Below, in pieces: positions 21,519-32,809 of a stretch of 59,521 nucleotides of DNA; position 1 is the stretch's first letter, and each line of letters opens with the position of its first letter. Origin of the DNA: Acrasis kona (lineage: Eukaryota > Heterolobosea > Eutetramitea > Acrasida > Acrasidae); NCBI GenBank assembly GCA_026419775.2, contig JAOPGA020001158.1, forward strand, positions 1 through 59,521, given 5' to 3'. Made by a program: the position numbers and the translations under genes. Below the pieces are notes generated by a model, which did not search any database, was not told where the DNA came from, and saw only the letters and a list, made by a program, of their open reading frames with translations.

Positions 21519-22004
21519 TCACACAGTGGCTCGAACGGTTAGACCAAGACCACCCGTTATGGCTGCCACTAAATGTAATACCGAACCATCGATTATGTTG
21601 CTATCCCTGATGCTTAAAATGTCTGGAAGATTGCGACCGCAAAAAATCAGTCTTTGCATGTTGATGGGCATTCCATTAATTTCGTATATTGCTTCTTTGA
21701 TGGACCTCACCGTCGAGTTGTTTCTATCTATAGAGATCGTGATTGAAGTCACGCTCATTTTCTTTATAATCATACTTATAAAGTCTTCTGGCAGTCTTGG
21801 CTCAGTGTTCATTTCGCTCATCTTCATGTCTTCGTCGATTGTAGTGACTTTCTCAAAGAATTCTACACAAGAATCATCGTCGGCATCGAATGTTTCCAGT
21901 ATTCTTCTTTTTTGCGGAGAGGGGCTTGTTAATAAATCTGTAGGAGACATAGGCTCTTCGGCCATATCATCATCACTATGAAAGGTTGTGTAGTTCCGTT
22001 TCAT
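21519..22004 (-). CDS. protein with C-terminal ubiquitin-like domain
   Basis: A 161-residue single-exon protein. The first 80 or so residues are acidic and Ser/Pro-rich and look disordered. From about 80 there is a beta-grasp ubiquitin-like domain: MSVTSITISI, then STVRSIKEAIYE, MQRLIFCGRNL and a final SVLHLVAAITGG. The last segment lines up with the STLHLVLRLRGG end of ubiquitin and is followed by nine more residues (LGLTVRATV). The frame is open further upstream, but the ATG at 22004 is the first Met before the acidic region and lies just 55 bases from the divergent gene. Whether it is conjugated to targets or is a shuttle or scaffold cannot be told from sequence. Confidence 0.65.
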   Translation of the reverse strand: MKRNYTTFHSDDDMAEEPMSPTDLLTSPSPQKRRILETFDADDDSCVEFFEKVTTIDEDMKMSEMNTEPRLPEDFISMIIKKMSVTSITISIDRNNSTVRSIKEAIYEINGMPINMQRLIFCGRNLPDILSIRDSNIIDGSVLHLVAAITGGLGLTVRATV

Positions 22005-22059
22005 GTTCCATTTAAAAAATTGTAAATGACAACCCACATTTACAGTTAAAACAGTAATC
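22005..22059. promoter_or_regulatory. 55-base divergent promoter
   Basis: The start codons of the ubiquitin-like gene (minus) and the Flower/TVP18-like gene (plus) are 55 bases apart, so promoter elements must be shared or lie within transcribed sequence. Confidence 0.45.
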
Positions 22060-22712
22060 ATGCAATTTGTGTCAAAGGTGCCAGGCTTAGCATCATCTGT
22101 TCCACTTTCCGCCAAGTTAGATTTAGCAAAAACATTCTGCAAACAGCAATTAGAAAGAATTCCTAAGTTTGGAAGGTGAGTAGACTTTGTTGCAATTGAT
22201 TTACTTTTCTGCAAGATATGTGTTCTTTGTTGGTTTGGTGGTTGGGTTAGTAACGATTATATTGGGAGGATGTGCTTTTATACCTGGGCCGACTTATAGT
22301 ATGCCGTTCGGAATATATGGAATGTATGTTCGAAATCAAAATTTTCAAATTAAAACAGTAGAATTGTTGGAGTATTTGTAGCGTTGTTCGAATTTCCCTT
22401 TCCCTTTTGGAGACTCATTCCAGGAATTAACTACATGTGGGGAAATTTCATGGTTAGATGTTGCTTATACATAACGTAACTAAATATGTGAACAATTCTA
22501 ACGCAAACAGTTTATCGATAGCGTGCTTCTTTGTATATATCGGTGCACCTGCTGGCGTGTTTTTATGCGTTTTAGGTTTTGCATATCTTGTAGCATTCTT
22601 GAAGGGAGAGGATGGCAACAATAATGAAGATAACGACGACGATTCTAGATCAAGTGATAGACAGGCCAAATATCATCAACTTAACCAAAGTCTGGTAGAG
22701 GAGGAGATGTAA
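22060..22712 (+). CDS. Flower/TVP18-type four-span membrane protein
   Basis: Four exons (22060-22175, 22216-22323, 22362-22475, 22511-22712), all joined in phase 2 with introns of 35-40 bases, give 179 residues. There are four hydrophobic segments: RYVFFVGLVVGLVTIILGG; YGIIVGVFVALFEFPFPFW; VRCCLYITLSIACFFVYIG; and AGVFLCVLGFAYLVAFL. The acidic Glu-Phe-Pro within the second span and the following Arg/Tyr segment resemble the Golgi vesicle protein TVP18 and the animal Flower family. The C-terminal tail is acidic and cytosolic-looking. The likely place is the Golgi or endosomal membrane. The last intron uses GTAACT at 22476; this choice keeps frame, while an earlier GTTAGA does not. Confidence 0.65.
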
Positions 22713-22856
22713 CACAATGTATTTTATTTATTTAATTATTACAGTAATAAAGTAACCCCTTTTACCATACTTGACAACAAATAGATTTCCTCCATTCCGT
22801 TATACCAATTGTGTGCATCTTAATCAACTGTAACGGTAAAATTTAAGCGCCACAAC

Positions 22857-24920
22857 ATGAATCAACCATACGGGTCGGACATGATGAAGCCGCCCGGTTT
22901 GAATCATATGATGATGAATAACATGACAGGTTATAATGGTGATTTTATGAATCAAATTATGAAGGGTCCTACTATTCCAACTTTTCTACCTCCAGGTATG
23001 CAACCACAACCATTTGGAGCTCAATTTCCCATGCCTCAACCATTTGGAAGTAATTTTACTGCGGGACCACAGATTGGACAGCCGCGACAACTTTGGGGTC
23101 CACATCCAACAATGTCGGGACCGCCACCTTTTCCCCAACCACCTAATTTGAATATGATGGGAATATTTCCACAGCCACCACCTGCGTATCATTTAAATCA
23201 CAAACCTGGACTGTCACAACAAACAAAACCAATGATAGATCAGTCAGGCCCTCCAGTTCTTAATCAACTAAATCCAAACAACTTACTATCAACAAAATAT
23301 AACACATCGTCCAATCCACTACTGCAACCTAATGGAGTACGAAAAGATTCTCAAAGCAATATGTTGAATGATTTTTTGCAAGGAATGCAAACAAATACAA
23401 GACTTCCTTCCAATGAGACGTCTTTAAATATGTTCAGTCAACAACAGCAACAACCATCAATGTCACAGCGTCAAGTACCGCCACCCCAACTCTCTCAGCC
23501 AACTATAACATCACATAATCAAGAACCTCAGCAACCAAGGTTAATTCAAAGAAATAGGGATGCACCACCAGAAAGGGACATTAAACAATCTACTGCAAAT
23601 GCAAACATAGCAGATAAGCAACAACCTATAGCTAATAATCATATCCGTCAAGAACCTCCGCCAGCCGAGGCCAAGCCCAGATCTAGTTCAACTACAAAAC
23701 AGAAGAGAGCGCCATCAGCATCTGCTGCCAACACTAGCCGATTAGCGCAAAATTTTCAGTCAACAAAACCATCAAAGCCGAGTCAAAAAATTGAGCGGAA
23801 AAGCAGCCAGGCCGAAACAGACGATGAAGAAATATTAAAGCTAGCGCCAAATAGCTCTGAAATATTGACAGTGACTAGTCAACCAACAAAAATTGAGAGG
23901 AAGGCTTTACCTCAAAAGAGTACATCACAGCCTCAAGCACCCACTCAACCTACAAGAGAACAAAGAATAACAGCCGAAGATAAGAAGAAGGCAATTGACC
24001 ATAACAGCTCGAATCTTCCAAAAGATAAAAAGATCAGCATTGAAGCTGCTGTCGACAAACTCGTCAGAGAATATGATTCAGCAATGTCTTCTTATGACAG
24101 AGGTAGATATGATGATGCATTGGATCGTTTTCAAGACTGTTTATCTTTATACAGTCGCAGTAATATCGACGACACTGAAATGATGGCTAATATCTTTTTG
24201 GGTATGGGTATCGTATATTATGCTCAAGGACAGGAGTCCGCGGCTATGGAACAGTACGAAAGATGCGTTGTAACACTAGAGGATAAATTTGGAAAAAGCT
24301 ACCCTGGGACTGTTTCAGCATTAGTTAATATGGCGCTCATATTGAGTAACCAAAATAGATATGAAGAGTCGCTCAAGGTATTCTTTAAAGCGCAAAAGCT
24401 TGCCGAGAATATACTAGGAGACGATAGGTTGAGCTTGGCCGATGTGAACCACAACATTGGTGTAATTTACGATAAACAAGGTAGGACGGAATATGCAGTT
24501 GACTACTATGAGAGATCGCTTCGTATTAGGGAGAGAATACAAGACCCAAGTCATCCTTCAATAGCATTGACTCTGGAAAATATTGCAATGATTATGAAGG
24601 ATCAAAACAAGATAAAAAAGGCATTGGAGTATCAAAACAAAGTTGTGAGCATTCGGAAGAAGTATTATAAAACCAATACCTACGACTACGCTTTGTCGCT
24701 CCACAATTTAAGTTTAATATACATAAAGGACAACAAACTTGATGTAGCTCAGCAATTATTAAGCAAGGCGTACAAGATGACTCAACAAGTTTTGGGAGAA
24801 GATCACGAACTGACGAGAAGTTCACAGTCGCTTTTAGCAGATGTAGAAAAGAGAATCAACGAAAGGAAGCGCAAGTTAACATCATTGAGCGCTCACACAT
24901 CCATTGTGACAGATAAATAA
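22857..24920 (+). CDS. kinesin-light-chain-like TPR protein with Gln/Pro-rich N-terminus
   Basis: A 687-residue single-exon protein. Residues 1-390 are low complexity: Met/Pro/Phe-rich, then Gln/Pro-rich, then Lys/Ser-rich, with no domain I recognise. Residues about 395-670 hold tandem 42-residue tetratricopeptide repeats of the kinesin-light-chain type, with the NIALIxxxQxxYxEA pattern visible as VNMALILSNQNRYEESLKVF, NIGVIYDKQGRTEYAVDYYE and NIAMIMKDQNKIKKALEYQ. Such repeats bind short peptide ligands. The protein lacks the N-terminal coiled coil of a true kinesin light chain, so it is best treated as a TPR adaptor of unknown partner. The stop codon is embedded in AATAAA (GATAAATAAAAT). Confidence 0.7.
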   Translation: MNQPYGSDMMKPPGLNHMMMNNMTGYNGDFMNQIMKGPTIPTFLPPGMQPQPFGAQFPMPQPFGSNFTAGPQIGQPRQLWGPHPTMSGPPPFPQPPNLNMMGIFPQPPPAYHLNHKPGLSQQTKPMIDQSGPPVLNQLNPNNLLSTKYNTSSNPLLQPNGVRKDSQSNMLNDFLQGMQTNTRLPSNETSLNMFSQQQQQPSMSQRQVPPPQLSQPTITSHNQEPQQPRLIQRNRDAPPERDIKQSTANANIADKQQPIANNHIRQEPPPAEAKPRSSSTTKQKRAPSASAANTSRLAQNFQSTKPSKPSQKIERKSSQAETDDEEILKLAPNSSEILTVTSQPTKIERKALPQKSTSQPQAPTQPTREQRITAEDKKKAIDHNSSNLPKDKKISIEAAVDKLVREYDSAMSSYDRGRYDDALDRFQDCLSLYSRSNIDDTEMMANIFLGMGIVYYAQGQESAAMEQYERCVVTLEDKFGKSYPGTVSALVNMALILSNQNRYEESLKVFFKAQKLAENILGDDRLSLADVNHNIGVIYDKQGRTEYAVDYYERSLRIRERIQDPSHPSIALTLENIAMIMKDQNKIKKALEYQNKVVSIRKKYYKTNTYDYALSLHNLSLIYIKDNKLDVAQQLLSKAYKMTQQVLGEDHELTRSSQSLLADVEKRINERKRKLTSLSAHTSIVTDK

Positions 24921-25027
24921 AATCACATCAACAAAATATCTTCTATTTATTTTATCAGTCACAGGGTAGTATTTATTACCTTCGAGATGCGTATAAAACC
25001 GATTCTTTAATTCTTTATTGTATTTCA

Positions 25028-27232
25028 TCATGTAATTCTTTCTTCATCAGCCAGTGAACCAACAAGATCCCTCAAGACATTGATTCTAATTGGCTTGCTC
25101 ACAAAAGCATCCATACCTGCATCAAAACACTTTTGTTTCTCTGATGTGGTGGCATTTGCAGTCAATGCAACTATTCTACTTCTAGGTTGACCAGAAGAGC
25201 TTTGATGACTTCTGATCTTTTGTGTGGATGTATATCCATCCATAATTGGCATATTACAATCCATCAATACTAGATCAAAATGCTCTCTCATACAAGCCAT
25301 ATAGGCCTCTTGGCCATTACTGGCTACATTTATATTCACACAACCAATTTTTTTTAATAGACTTTTTAAAACTTTCTTGTTTATCATGTTATCCTCTACG
25401 ATCAGGATCTTTTGTAAAATCGGGTTAAAGTTGTCGTCAGTCATAATGTCAGATTGCCTTGCGGCAGGTTCAATAAGCTTTATTGTACAATTTTCGTGGT
25501 ATTTGCCCAAAACAACATTAAAATAAAAGGTGCTACCCACATTCTCTGCACTCTCCACCCACATCTTACCCTTCATCTTTTCAACAACACTTTTACTGAT
25601 GGCTAAGCCCAATCCAGTCCCATTAATAAAATGACCACCATGAAGTTGAGAATAATTATTGAACAACAATGGAAGAAGATGAGAAGGAATTCCTATTCCA
25701 TTGTCTTGTACTTTTACTTCCAGTAGACTAGAATTTGGAATGGAACAAGGAGAGGGATATATGGACACAACAATACGACCACCTTCATGTGTGAACTTGA
25801 TGGCATTGTTGACCAAATTAACAATGACTTGGTCAAGTCTAGGCGCATCACCAAGCAACATGGTGGGAGTTTCGGGAGCTATTTCTAATTCTAAACTAAT
25901 ATTTTTCTTTTTTGCACGAAGTCTCATAATATTATAGGACCTGTGTAAATGATCCCTCACATTGAATTTTTGTAGGTGAAGGTCCATGTGACCACTCTCA
26001 ATTTTTGCAAAGTCTAGAATGTGGTTAATTGTGTGCAACAACAAATCACTAGAGTTGCTCATCACATGCACGTAGTCTTTTTGTTCTGAATTAAGATTAG
26101 ATTCTGCAAGGAGATCGCAAGCGCACATGATTCCGTGTAGAGGCGTACGTATTTCATGGCTCATAGATGCTAAGAACTGGGACTTTGCTTGATTGGCGTT
26201 GATAGCATGATCTTTGGCTCTGGTCAACTCTTGATTCAATTTTTCAACTTTCAAAATAGATTCAAAAGCCACTGACGTGTCGTGGAGAATTATATACAAC
26301 AACGAATCAAAATATGACATGCTCATTGAGACATGCCTCACATCATTACATTCTTTATTATGTAATTTGTTTTTTGTACAAATAATAAGGTTGTCACACG
26401 CCACAGGCTCCTCAGATGTTGTGTGGTCTATTTTTGTAAACATGTCCCTCACAATTTGTTTGCTGTCCGGTGTGAACAGGTCTATAAAACAAACATTATT
26501 AAGTTCGTCCGCAGTGAATCCTGTTGTTTGTTGAGCAAGAAGATTAGAGCTTAGTATTTTATTTTCAACTCTGTCTAAAGAGAACAACATCACAGGCGAA
26601 TGCATGTACATTCTTCTATAACTCTCGTCCGCAAGATTAGCTTGACGAGTAACATATTTTATTGAATAGCCACGAACCAATACAGACGCCATGAGGAATG
26701 AAATTAACATTACCAGAGATTCTTGAATCCGCACAATGTTAATGTTAAGGTAAGTTTGGGTCGCATAGCAAGTTGATATGAACATAATTGACCTACATAC
26801 GATGATTATCATCCATACTTTTTTAGCCACCTCCTTCTCGTTTTTCTTCATGTTCTTGTAGAAACTTTCTGTAACATTATAGTAAATTGCTCCTCTTACA
26901 ATTGATACAATATACATTGTTGCTGTTGGAGACTCCGGACCTCCAATTATCTGCAGAAGGGAATAATTCGCGCAAACTATTGATGTTCTAATGATTTCTA
27001 CAATGCAAAATGTTGAAAATGACGTCCTTCTCGGATTGAAATACTTTAAGCAAAGGCTTCCAAGAACTGCGTGAAAAGTATATGACATAAAATTAAAAAT
27101 GATAAATCGCAGCGGGTGTGATGTGTTTAAAGATGTAACGATATTAATAAAGAGAGAAATGAGAGTAGCGTTTCTTTGAGCTTCATCTATTAAGTTCTCT
27201 TCCCTCTCCTCTGCTTTCTTTATGTCGCCCAT
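25028..27232 (-). CDS. membrane hybrid histidine kinase
   Basis: A 734-residue single-exon protein. Residues about 40-200 contain five or six hydrophobic segments, so it is anchored in a membrane. A PAS-like sensor follows (about 205-320; SYRRMYMHSPVMLFSLDRV). HisKA has FLASMSHEIRTPLHG with the phospho-His near 358. The HATPase domain has NLVNNAIKFTHEGG, DNGIGIP and GTGLGLAIS. The C-terminal receiver (about 610-730) has LIVEDN, the phospho-acceptor in LVLMDCNMPIMDG (about 657) and SKPI. All catalytic boxes look intact. It would autophosphorylate and pass phosphate His to Asp and on to an HPt protein. A candidate HPt acceptor is the REC-PDE-HPt protein encoded at 33944-36968. It is divergent from the RCC1/polycystin gene at 27593. 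Confidence 0.92.
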   Translation of the reverse strand: MGDIKKAEEREENLIDEAQRNATLISLFINIVTSLNTSHPLRFIIFNFMSYTFHAVLGSLCLKYFNPRRTSFSTFCIVEIIRTSIVCANYSLLQIIGGPESPTATMYIVSIVRGAIYYNVTESFYKNMKKNEKEVAKKVWMIIIVCRSIMFISTCYATQTYLNINIVRIQESLVMLISFLMASVLVRGYSIKYVTRQANLADESYRRMYMHSPVMLFSLDRVENKILSSNLLAQQTTGFTADELNNVCFIDLFTPDSKQIVRDMFTKIDHTTSEEPVACDNLIICTKNKLHNKECNDVRHVSMSMSYFDSLLYIILHDTSVAFESILKVEKLNQELTRAKDHAINANQAKSQFLASMSHEIRTPLHGIMCACDLLAESNLNSEQKDYVHVMSNSSDLLLHTINHILDFAKIESGHMDLHLQKFNVRDHLHRSYNIMRLRAKKKNISLELEIAPETPTMLLGDAPRLDQVIVNLVNNAIKFTHEGGRIVVSIYPSPCSIPNSSLLEVKVQDNGIGIPSHLLPLLFNNYSQLHGGHFINGTGLGLAISKSVVEKMKGKMWVESAENVGSTFYFNVVLGKYHENCTIKLIEPAARQSDIMTDDNFNPILQKILIVEDNMINKKVLKSLLKKIGCVNINVASNGQEAYMACMREHFDLVLMDCNMPIMDGYTSTQKIRSHQSSSGQPRSRIVALTANATTSEKQKCFDAGMDAFVSKPIRINVLRDLVGSLADEERIT

Positions 27233-27592
27233 GGATAAGATTTGGCCTATTCTGGATTTGGAGAAGTTTACCTTTTAAATTACAAGACGAGTTTATGAAA
27301 TGATCTTGTCAATATTTTCAACAACTAAAAGAGCCCTCTTAGCATTCCAGCTTCCTGATACTATCCTTCAGATATTATGTCTCCGAGACTAGTTGTTAGC
27401 TAAATATAACTATTCCATGAATGGTGAGGTCTAGACAAGCCGTCCTAGTGAGATGCGCTTCGATATTGTAGTTGTTTTATCGTAGGCCTGTATAAGTTGA
27501 AATTATTATCCAAATTATTTTTGTCTGAGCACGAAGATGCACAATGAATTAATTGGGTAACTGTAAATAAATAATTGTAAACTTCAACAAAT
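27233..27592. other. intergenic divergent promoter region (360 bases)
   Basis: This lies between the hybrid kinase and the first RCC1/polycystin-like gene. I see no open frame or RNA gene. Confidence 0.4.
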
Positions 27593-30500
27593 ATGGATCT
27601 ACCGTTGATTGCGTGTATGTGGGTCATCCATTGGTTCCTCATATGCGGTATCAATGCACAAGCTTATTCGTTTGGAATCGATTATAAATATATTGGTCGT
27701 TCTTCAGCAAGTGGAGATGTATTTTTACCAACCCGAATTGAAAATGGTTCATACCTATCGGGAAAAACCGTTGTACAAGCTGCTTGCGGAAGCATGTTTT
27801 GCTTAATATCTACTTCGGACGGGTTGCTATATTCGTATGGATCTAATAAGTAAGGGTGGTCTTTGCTCATATTATCAACACTTAAATGTAGAGATGGAAG
27901 ACTTGGTATAGATCGATTCACCAATATCACTGAGTACTTTGCAGTACCGGTAAATGGTCTCCTAAATGGAAAGATTGTTTCCCAGATATCCTGTGGACTT
28001 CAGCACTCTTTAGTATTAACATCGGATAACTTTCTATATTCATTCGGAAGCAACAGGTATGCTGATATATGCATTCATCTAACTAGTTAGCGACGGTCAA
28101 CTTGGATACAATTCAACTTTAGTAAATGCCTTGGCACCAGTTCTTGTTTCAAGACCAGGTCTGCTATTAACCCAAACCATAAAGCAGTTTTCTGGTGGTG
28201 GGTACCACTCATTAATCTTGACTTATGACCAAGTGATGTATTCGTTTGGGAGAAACAAGTTAGTACTTTATTTTATAAATTGATTAACAATGAAATGCAG
28301 TAAAGGCCAGTTGGGTATAAACTCAAACGTACCTAATGCTACTATCCCAACACCTATTGATTTCTTGAGCAATAAAAACATTATACAATGTTCAGCCGGG
28401 AACTCATTTTCCTTAGCACTAACTGGTGATGGAAAAGTGTACTCATTTGGAGACAATACGTAAGGACAATCGATACCATTGATTTAAACTTCAAGATTTG
28501 GACAACTTGGTAATGTTTCAGTGAGTACATTTTCACGCACACCTGTTCTAGTTGATGCTAATGGAGCATTGTACGGAAAGACCGTAGTACAGTGCTCAGC
28601 AGGGCAGTATCATTCCATATTGTTAACCTCTGATGGCTTAGTGTTCTCTTTTGGATCAAATTCGTAAAAAAATTCATTTATAATGGTCTATAAAACAATG
28701 ATAGCATAGGTCAACTTGGAGATAGTACAACAATCAGTAGATATGTACCCACAGCCGCAAATATGAGTGGCGTACTATCAGGCAAGTTTGTGGTACAATG
28801 TGCAGCTGGGTATATTACTCTTTTGTTAACCTCTGATGGACAAATCATAATTTTTGGAAGCTACGAGTAAGTAAACAAATAACCTCTTTTTCTAATATTT
28901 TTATAGTGATAGTAGCCTTGGTCCAGACGTTGTAGATACGACAAATATTGTGTACCCTGCATACTTTAACGTCAAGTTGGCAACAATGGTGAACGAAAAC
29001 ATTATTTTAGTAACATATACAACTCCTGCACCAATTCCTCTTCTCACGCCAACACCAACACAAACACTTACTCCTACTGGAACACCTACACCCTCCCCAA
29101 CTCCTACATCAACACCTATTCCGACGCCAATACCTACTCCGACGCCAACCTCTACACCAACACCCACTCCAACACCAACACCCACTCCAACACCTACTCC
29201 AACACCCACTCCAACACCCACTCCAACACCTACTCCAACACCCACTCCAACACCTACTCCAACACCCACCCCTACTCCAACACCCACCCCTACTCCAACA
29301 CCCACCCCTACTCCAACACCAACACCTACTCCAACACCAACACCTACTCCAACACCTACTCCAACCTCTACACCAACACCCACTCCAACACCTACTCCAA
29401 CACCCACTCCAACACCCACTCCAACACCTACTCCAACACCTACTCCAACACCTACTCCGACGCCAACCTCTACACCTACTCTAACTCTCACACAATCACC
29501 TACTGCAACACCAATTCCAACTCCCGCACAAACTCCCATGCCTACATCAACTTCTCCGTTAATTTCATCACAAACACCCACTCCATCTTCGACTTCTACA
29601 CAAACGCAAACACTCACTCCCACATCTACTCCCACTGCAGCGCCAACAATAACTTCTACACCCAATCCAACTCCAACACTTACTCCTACCCAAATCTCAA
29701 CACCCACACCTACATCAGCACCAACGGTCGCTTTCACAACAAGTACTACGCCCACACAAACTCCAACTCCTACTGCAAGAATAACTTCTACACCAACAAT
29801 AACTTCTGGGCCCACTACACCAATATTTACACCAACCCAAAATCTAAGTGCTACAACTACGCTTTCACCAACCACATTAATACCTACAAATAATCCTACG
29901 TCTTCACTTAATCCCACAGCGACATCAACCACAACGCATATACAAACTACTACTTCTACACAAGCGTCTACATCTACCCCAATATCGTCCCTAGCACCAA
30001 CATCAACTCCTACACTCACTAGTACCTCTACAATAACACCTACACCTAATCCTACACGTGTTTCTACTCTTAACTATACAGGCTTTGTTCCAACTACTTC
30101 TCCTTCCACTAGCACTCTAATACCTGTTAACACACCTACAATATCACCAACACCCTCTACTACAACTCCATCGCCTTTTCAAGAAGCTGCGCCTACAATT
30201 CAAACAAGAGTACCCACTGGCTCTAGTTCAAGTTATCCCATACCTACGCCAATATTAACTTTCATTCCAACTATTTATACAACACCCACACAAACACCTA
30301 TTCCAACAAATGCTCTGGAGACTCTACTGGAGTATTCCGCCAATAATGTTGCATCAATTCTTAACGACACAGCATCTACCTCCAATGTTGTAGAAAAACT
30401 AGTTACTTACACATCAGATGCGGTTAACGTCACTATTGAACATCAGTCACAAGTTCTGTTACTGGTGAAGACTATTGCAGAGTCAGACCAACCTTTTAAT

Positions 30501-32723
30501 TTAGAAACTGCCAAAAGTTTATGTTTGATATCTTCAAATATTGTGAGCTCTGCTTTGAATGTAAATAATACGGAGGTGTTGGATCCAGTTTATAACACTA
30601 TGACTAGTGTTAGTGAGTATATTATCAGAAATATTTCTGATGACAATCCATCAGTTTATATCTCCGCTAGCCAATTATCAATTTCAATAAAGAAAAGTAG
30701 TGCTGCTGACTTGGTTGGACGGTCAATAGTGAGTAAAAATGTATCAATAAGCTTACCCAGTAGCTTCAAAAGTGACCAAATGACTTCTGAGCTTGGTAAC
30801 TCAAGTAATAGTCAAATTATTGTTGTTTCAAAAAGTCTTTCTTACAATCCATTTCCACATAATTCAAAATCCATTAATGGTATCTTTTCACTTACATTCT
30901 TGAATTATGAGAATTATGAAAAGATTAATATATCAAATTTGATTGATCCAATAACATTCAACATTGATGACGAGCAAATTACTCTAAGTAGTTACAATAG
31001 CTCGCTTTTAGCTCCCACTCCTGTTTGCAGGTATCTAAATACTACATCATTTTTATGGAGTACAGATGGTTGTAAATATATTAATTTCACCAATAACAAA
31101 CATATTTGCGCCTGTAATCATACTACTGATTATGCGCTGTTTATGGAATTTGTTCCCAAATTTAACACTCTGAGTTTAAGCGATTTAGGTCTCATCACAA
31201 AACTGAACAAAGATAACTTCACAACCTTGGCTGTATTTTGTATTATTAGTGTATTTTATGTTATTTTAATTTTAATTATTTCAATATATGATTGGCTGAC
31301 CATCGCAACAGTACAAGTAGAAAAAGAAAAGCAAATGGGATCTTTTAGGACGTATGTCTACTCTTATTTGCAGGCATGTCAATACTACACTTTTATGATG
31401 ACACATAGAGTTGAGTCCTTCGGAAGGCGCGAAAAAATAACAATGCTTTATGTATTTGCGTTAGGTACTTTGCTAGCGAATGCTTTAACTTTTAATCAAA
31501 GCAATTCGGACAATGTTATACAGTCATTTGCCTCTGGATTTATATCCAACTTGGTTGTAACTCCTTTTTGTATATTATTCATCTTTTTATTCAGCAAAAC
31601 ACAACAAAGACAGAAGAAGAATAAGGTATCTGATGTGTCTGCCGCCAATAATATAGAACCTTTTGATAACAACCTTACCTTCAAACAGGAGATCAAATCT
31701 CCAGAAGATATTGGTTACATCCAACAAACTGTTATTATAAGACATGATCTACAATTAATGGATTATGACACACAAACAATTTATACAAAACAAGATGTTG
31801 GTAAAACAGAACCTGGTGTGTCGAGACTGGAAAGGCTGTTGCGGGGCATTGATGAAAAATGCGATGCAGCAATTGAAACATACTATAAGCTAATCAAACA
31901 ATTAACCTGGAAGAGTTTTGTTTTATTCTTCTTCATATCGGTTCTTTATTTCCTCTTTGTGACTCTTGTGGTGTTCGTGTTACCCTACTGTATCAAAACA
32001 CTATCAAACATGTCATTATCCATAATTACGGCACTCCTTCTTTATGTTTACTTTTTCGGTGTGTTTGTTTTGTCAGCCTCGGTTCGTCTCAAGAAGTTCA
32101 GAACCAATGAACTAAAACAATGGAGGACGTCAAAGATTCATATTGCGGTAAATATTCTGGCTATGGTGGTTCTTATCGTTATTATTGTGGCATTGAGCTC
32201 GGTAAATGGCACAATCATTCCTACAGATTCTGAATGGTTCCCAAGAACCGTACTAATCAATATTTTCCTGTTTGGTTTATTATTACTGGTACTCGCTTGG
32301 ACAATCTTTACCATCGTGAAGAGGGACATTAAAACAACAAAAGAACCTTCGGTGTTTGGCAAGATTTCTGCGTATTTGAAAAACAAGTTCTCCTTTTTCA
32401 CAGACACCACGTGGTTCCCATGGTGGATGATAATCTTCACCTATCTCCTGTGCTTCTGTTATGTGGCCGTCTCCGGTTACATTGTAATTATATTCGGCAT
32501 TAAATTCGATACACAATCAAACTATTGGCTCGGTGCATGCGGCTTCGCAATCACACAAGACATGTTCATGGGATCACCCGTGTCTTTCTTCGTCAAAACT
32601 GTACTTTTAGTTGTTCTAATGGACTTTATTGAAACCTGCTTCTACAGACCTCAACAACAATCCGAAACAAAGGTAGTGGAAGTGCATGCACCAGAGTGCA
32701 TATCCGATGTAAACGAACAATAA
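27593..32723 (+). CDS. RCC1-repeat / PT-rich / GPS / polycystin-1-like surface protein, copy A
   Basis: Seven exons (27593-27849, 27892-28056, 28091-28258, 28301-28459, 28496-28663, 28705-28866, 28907-32723), all phase 2, give 1631 residues. A signal peptide (ending near GINA) puts the N-terminus outside. Then come about seven RCC1 repeats (YSFGxN, GQLG, GxxHSLxLTxDG), a Pro/Thr stalk (about 400-860), a helical juxtamembrane region and a GPS motif (about 1067-1110: [20 protein letters not shown]). GPS motifs are usually self-cleaved in adhesion receptors and polycystins; the residues just after it are Thr-rich. Some nine hydrophobic spans follow, with polycystin-1-like cues: [21 protein letters not shown] and [14 protein letters not shown] near the end. 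No PLAT domain and no pore/coiled-coil end are seen, so it may be a receptor-like subunit rather than a channel. The stop lies inside AATAAA. Confidence 0.75.
29041..29475 (+). repeat. imperfect 12-base microsatellite encoding Pro-Thr
   Basis: Variants of ACTCCAACACCC / ACTCCAACACCT alternate in a long run encoding PTPTPT. It also generates a long valine-glycine open frame on the other strand that is not a gene. The stalk continues in less regular Ser/Thr/Pro form to about 30300. Confidence 0.9.
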
Positions 32724-32809
32724 AAATAGTCTTTAGAAAATTCCGTTTTATTTTTATACACTACTATAAACCCAATTTTCAGAGCATGTTGTTCATGAAC
32801 CCAAGTAAT

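Noticed and set aside
21412..21981. Plus-strand hydrophobic frame of 189 codons
   Set aside because: It overlaps the end of TAM41 and runs antisense to the ubiquitin-like domain; the hydrophobic look comes from the reverse complement of acidic and Lys codons.
28901..30019. Minus-strand frame of 372 codons, almost all Val and Gly
   Set aside because: It is the reverse complement of the Pro-Thr microsatellite in the copy A stalk; repeats with this period stay open in several frames.
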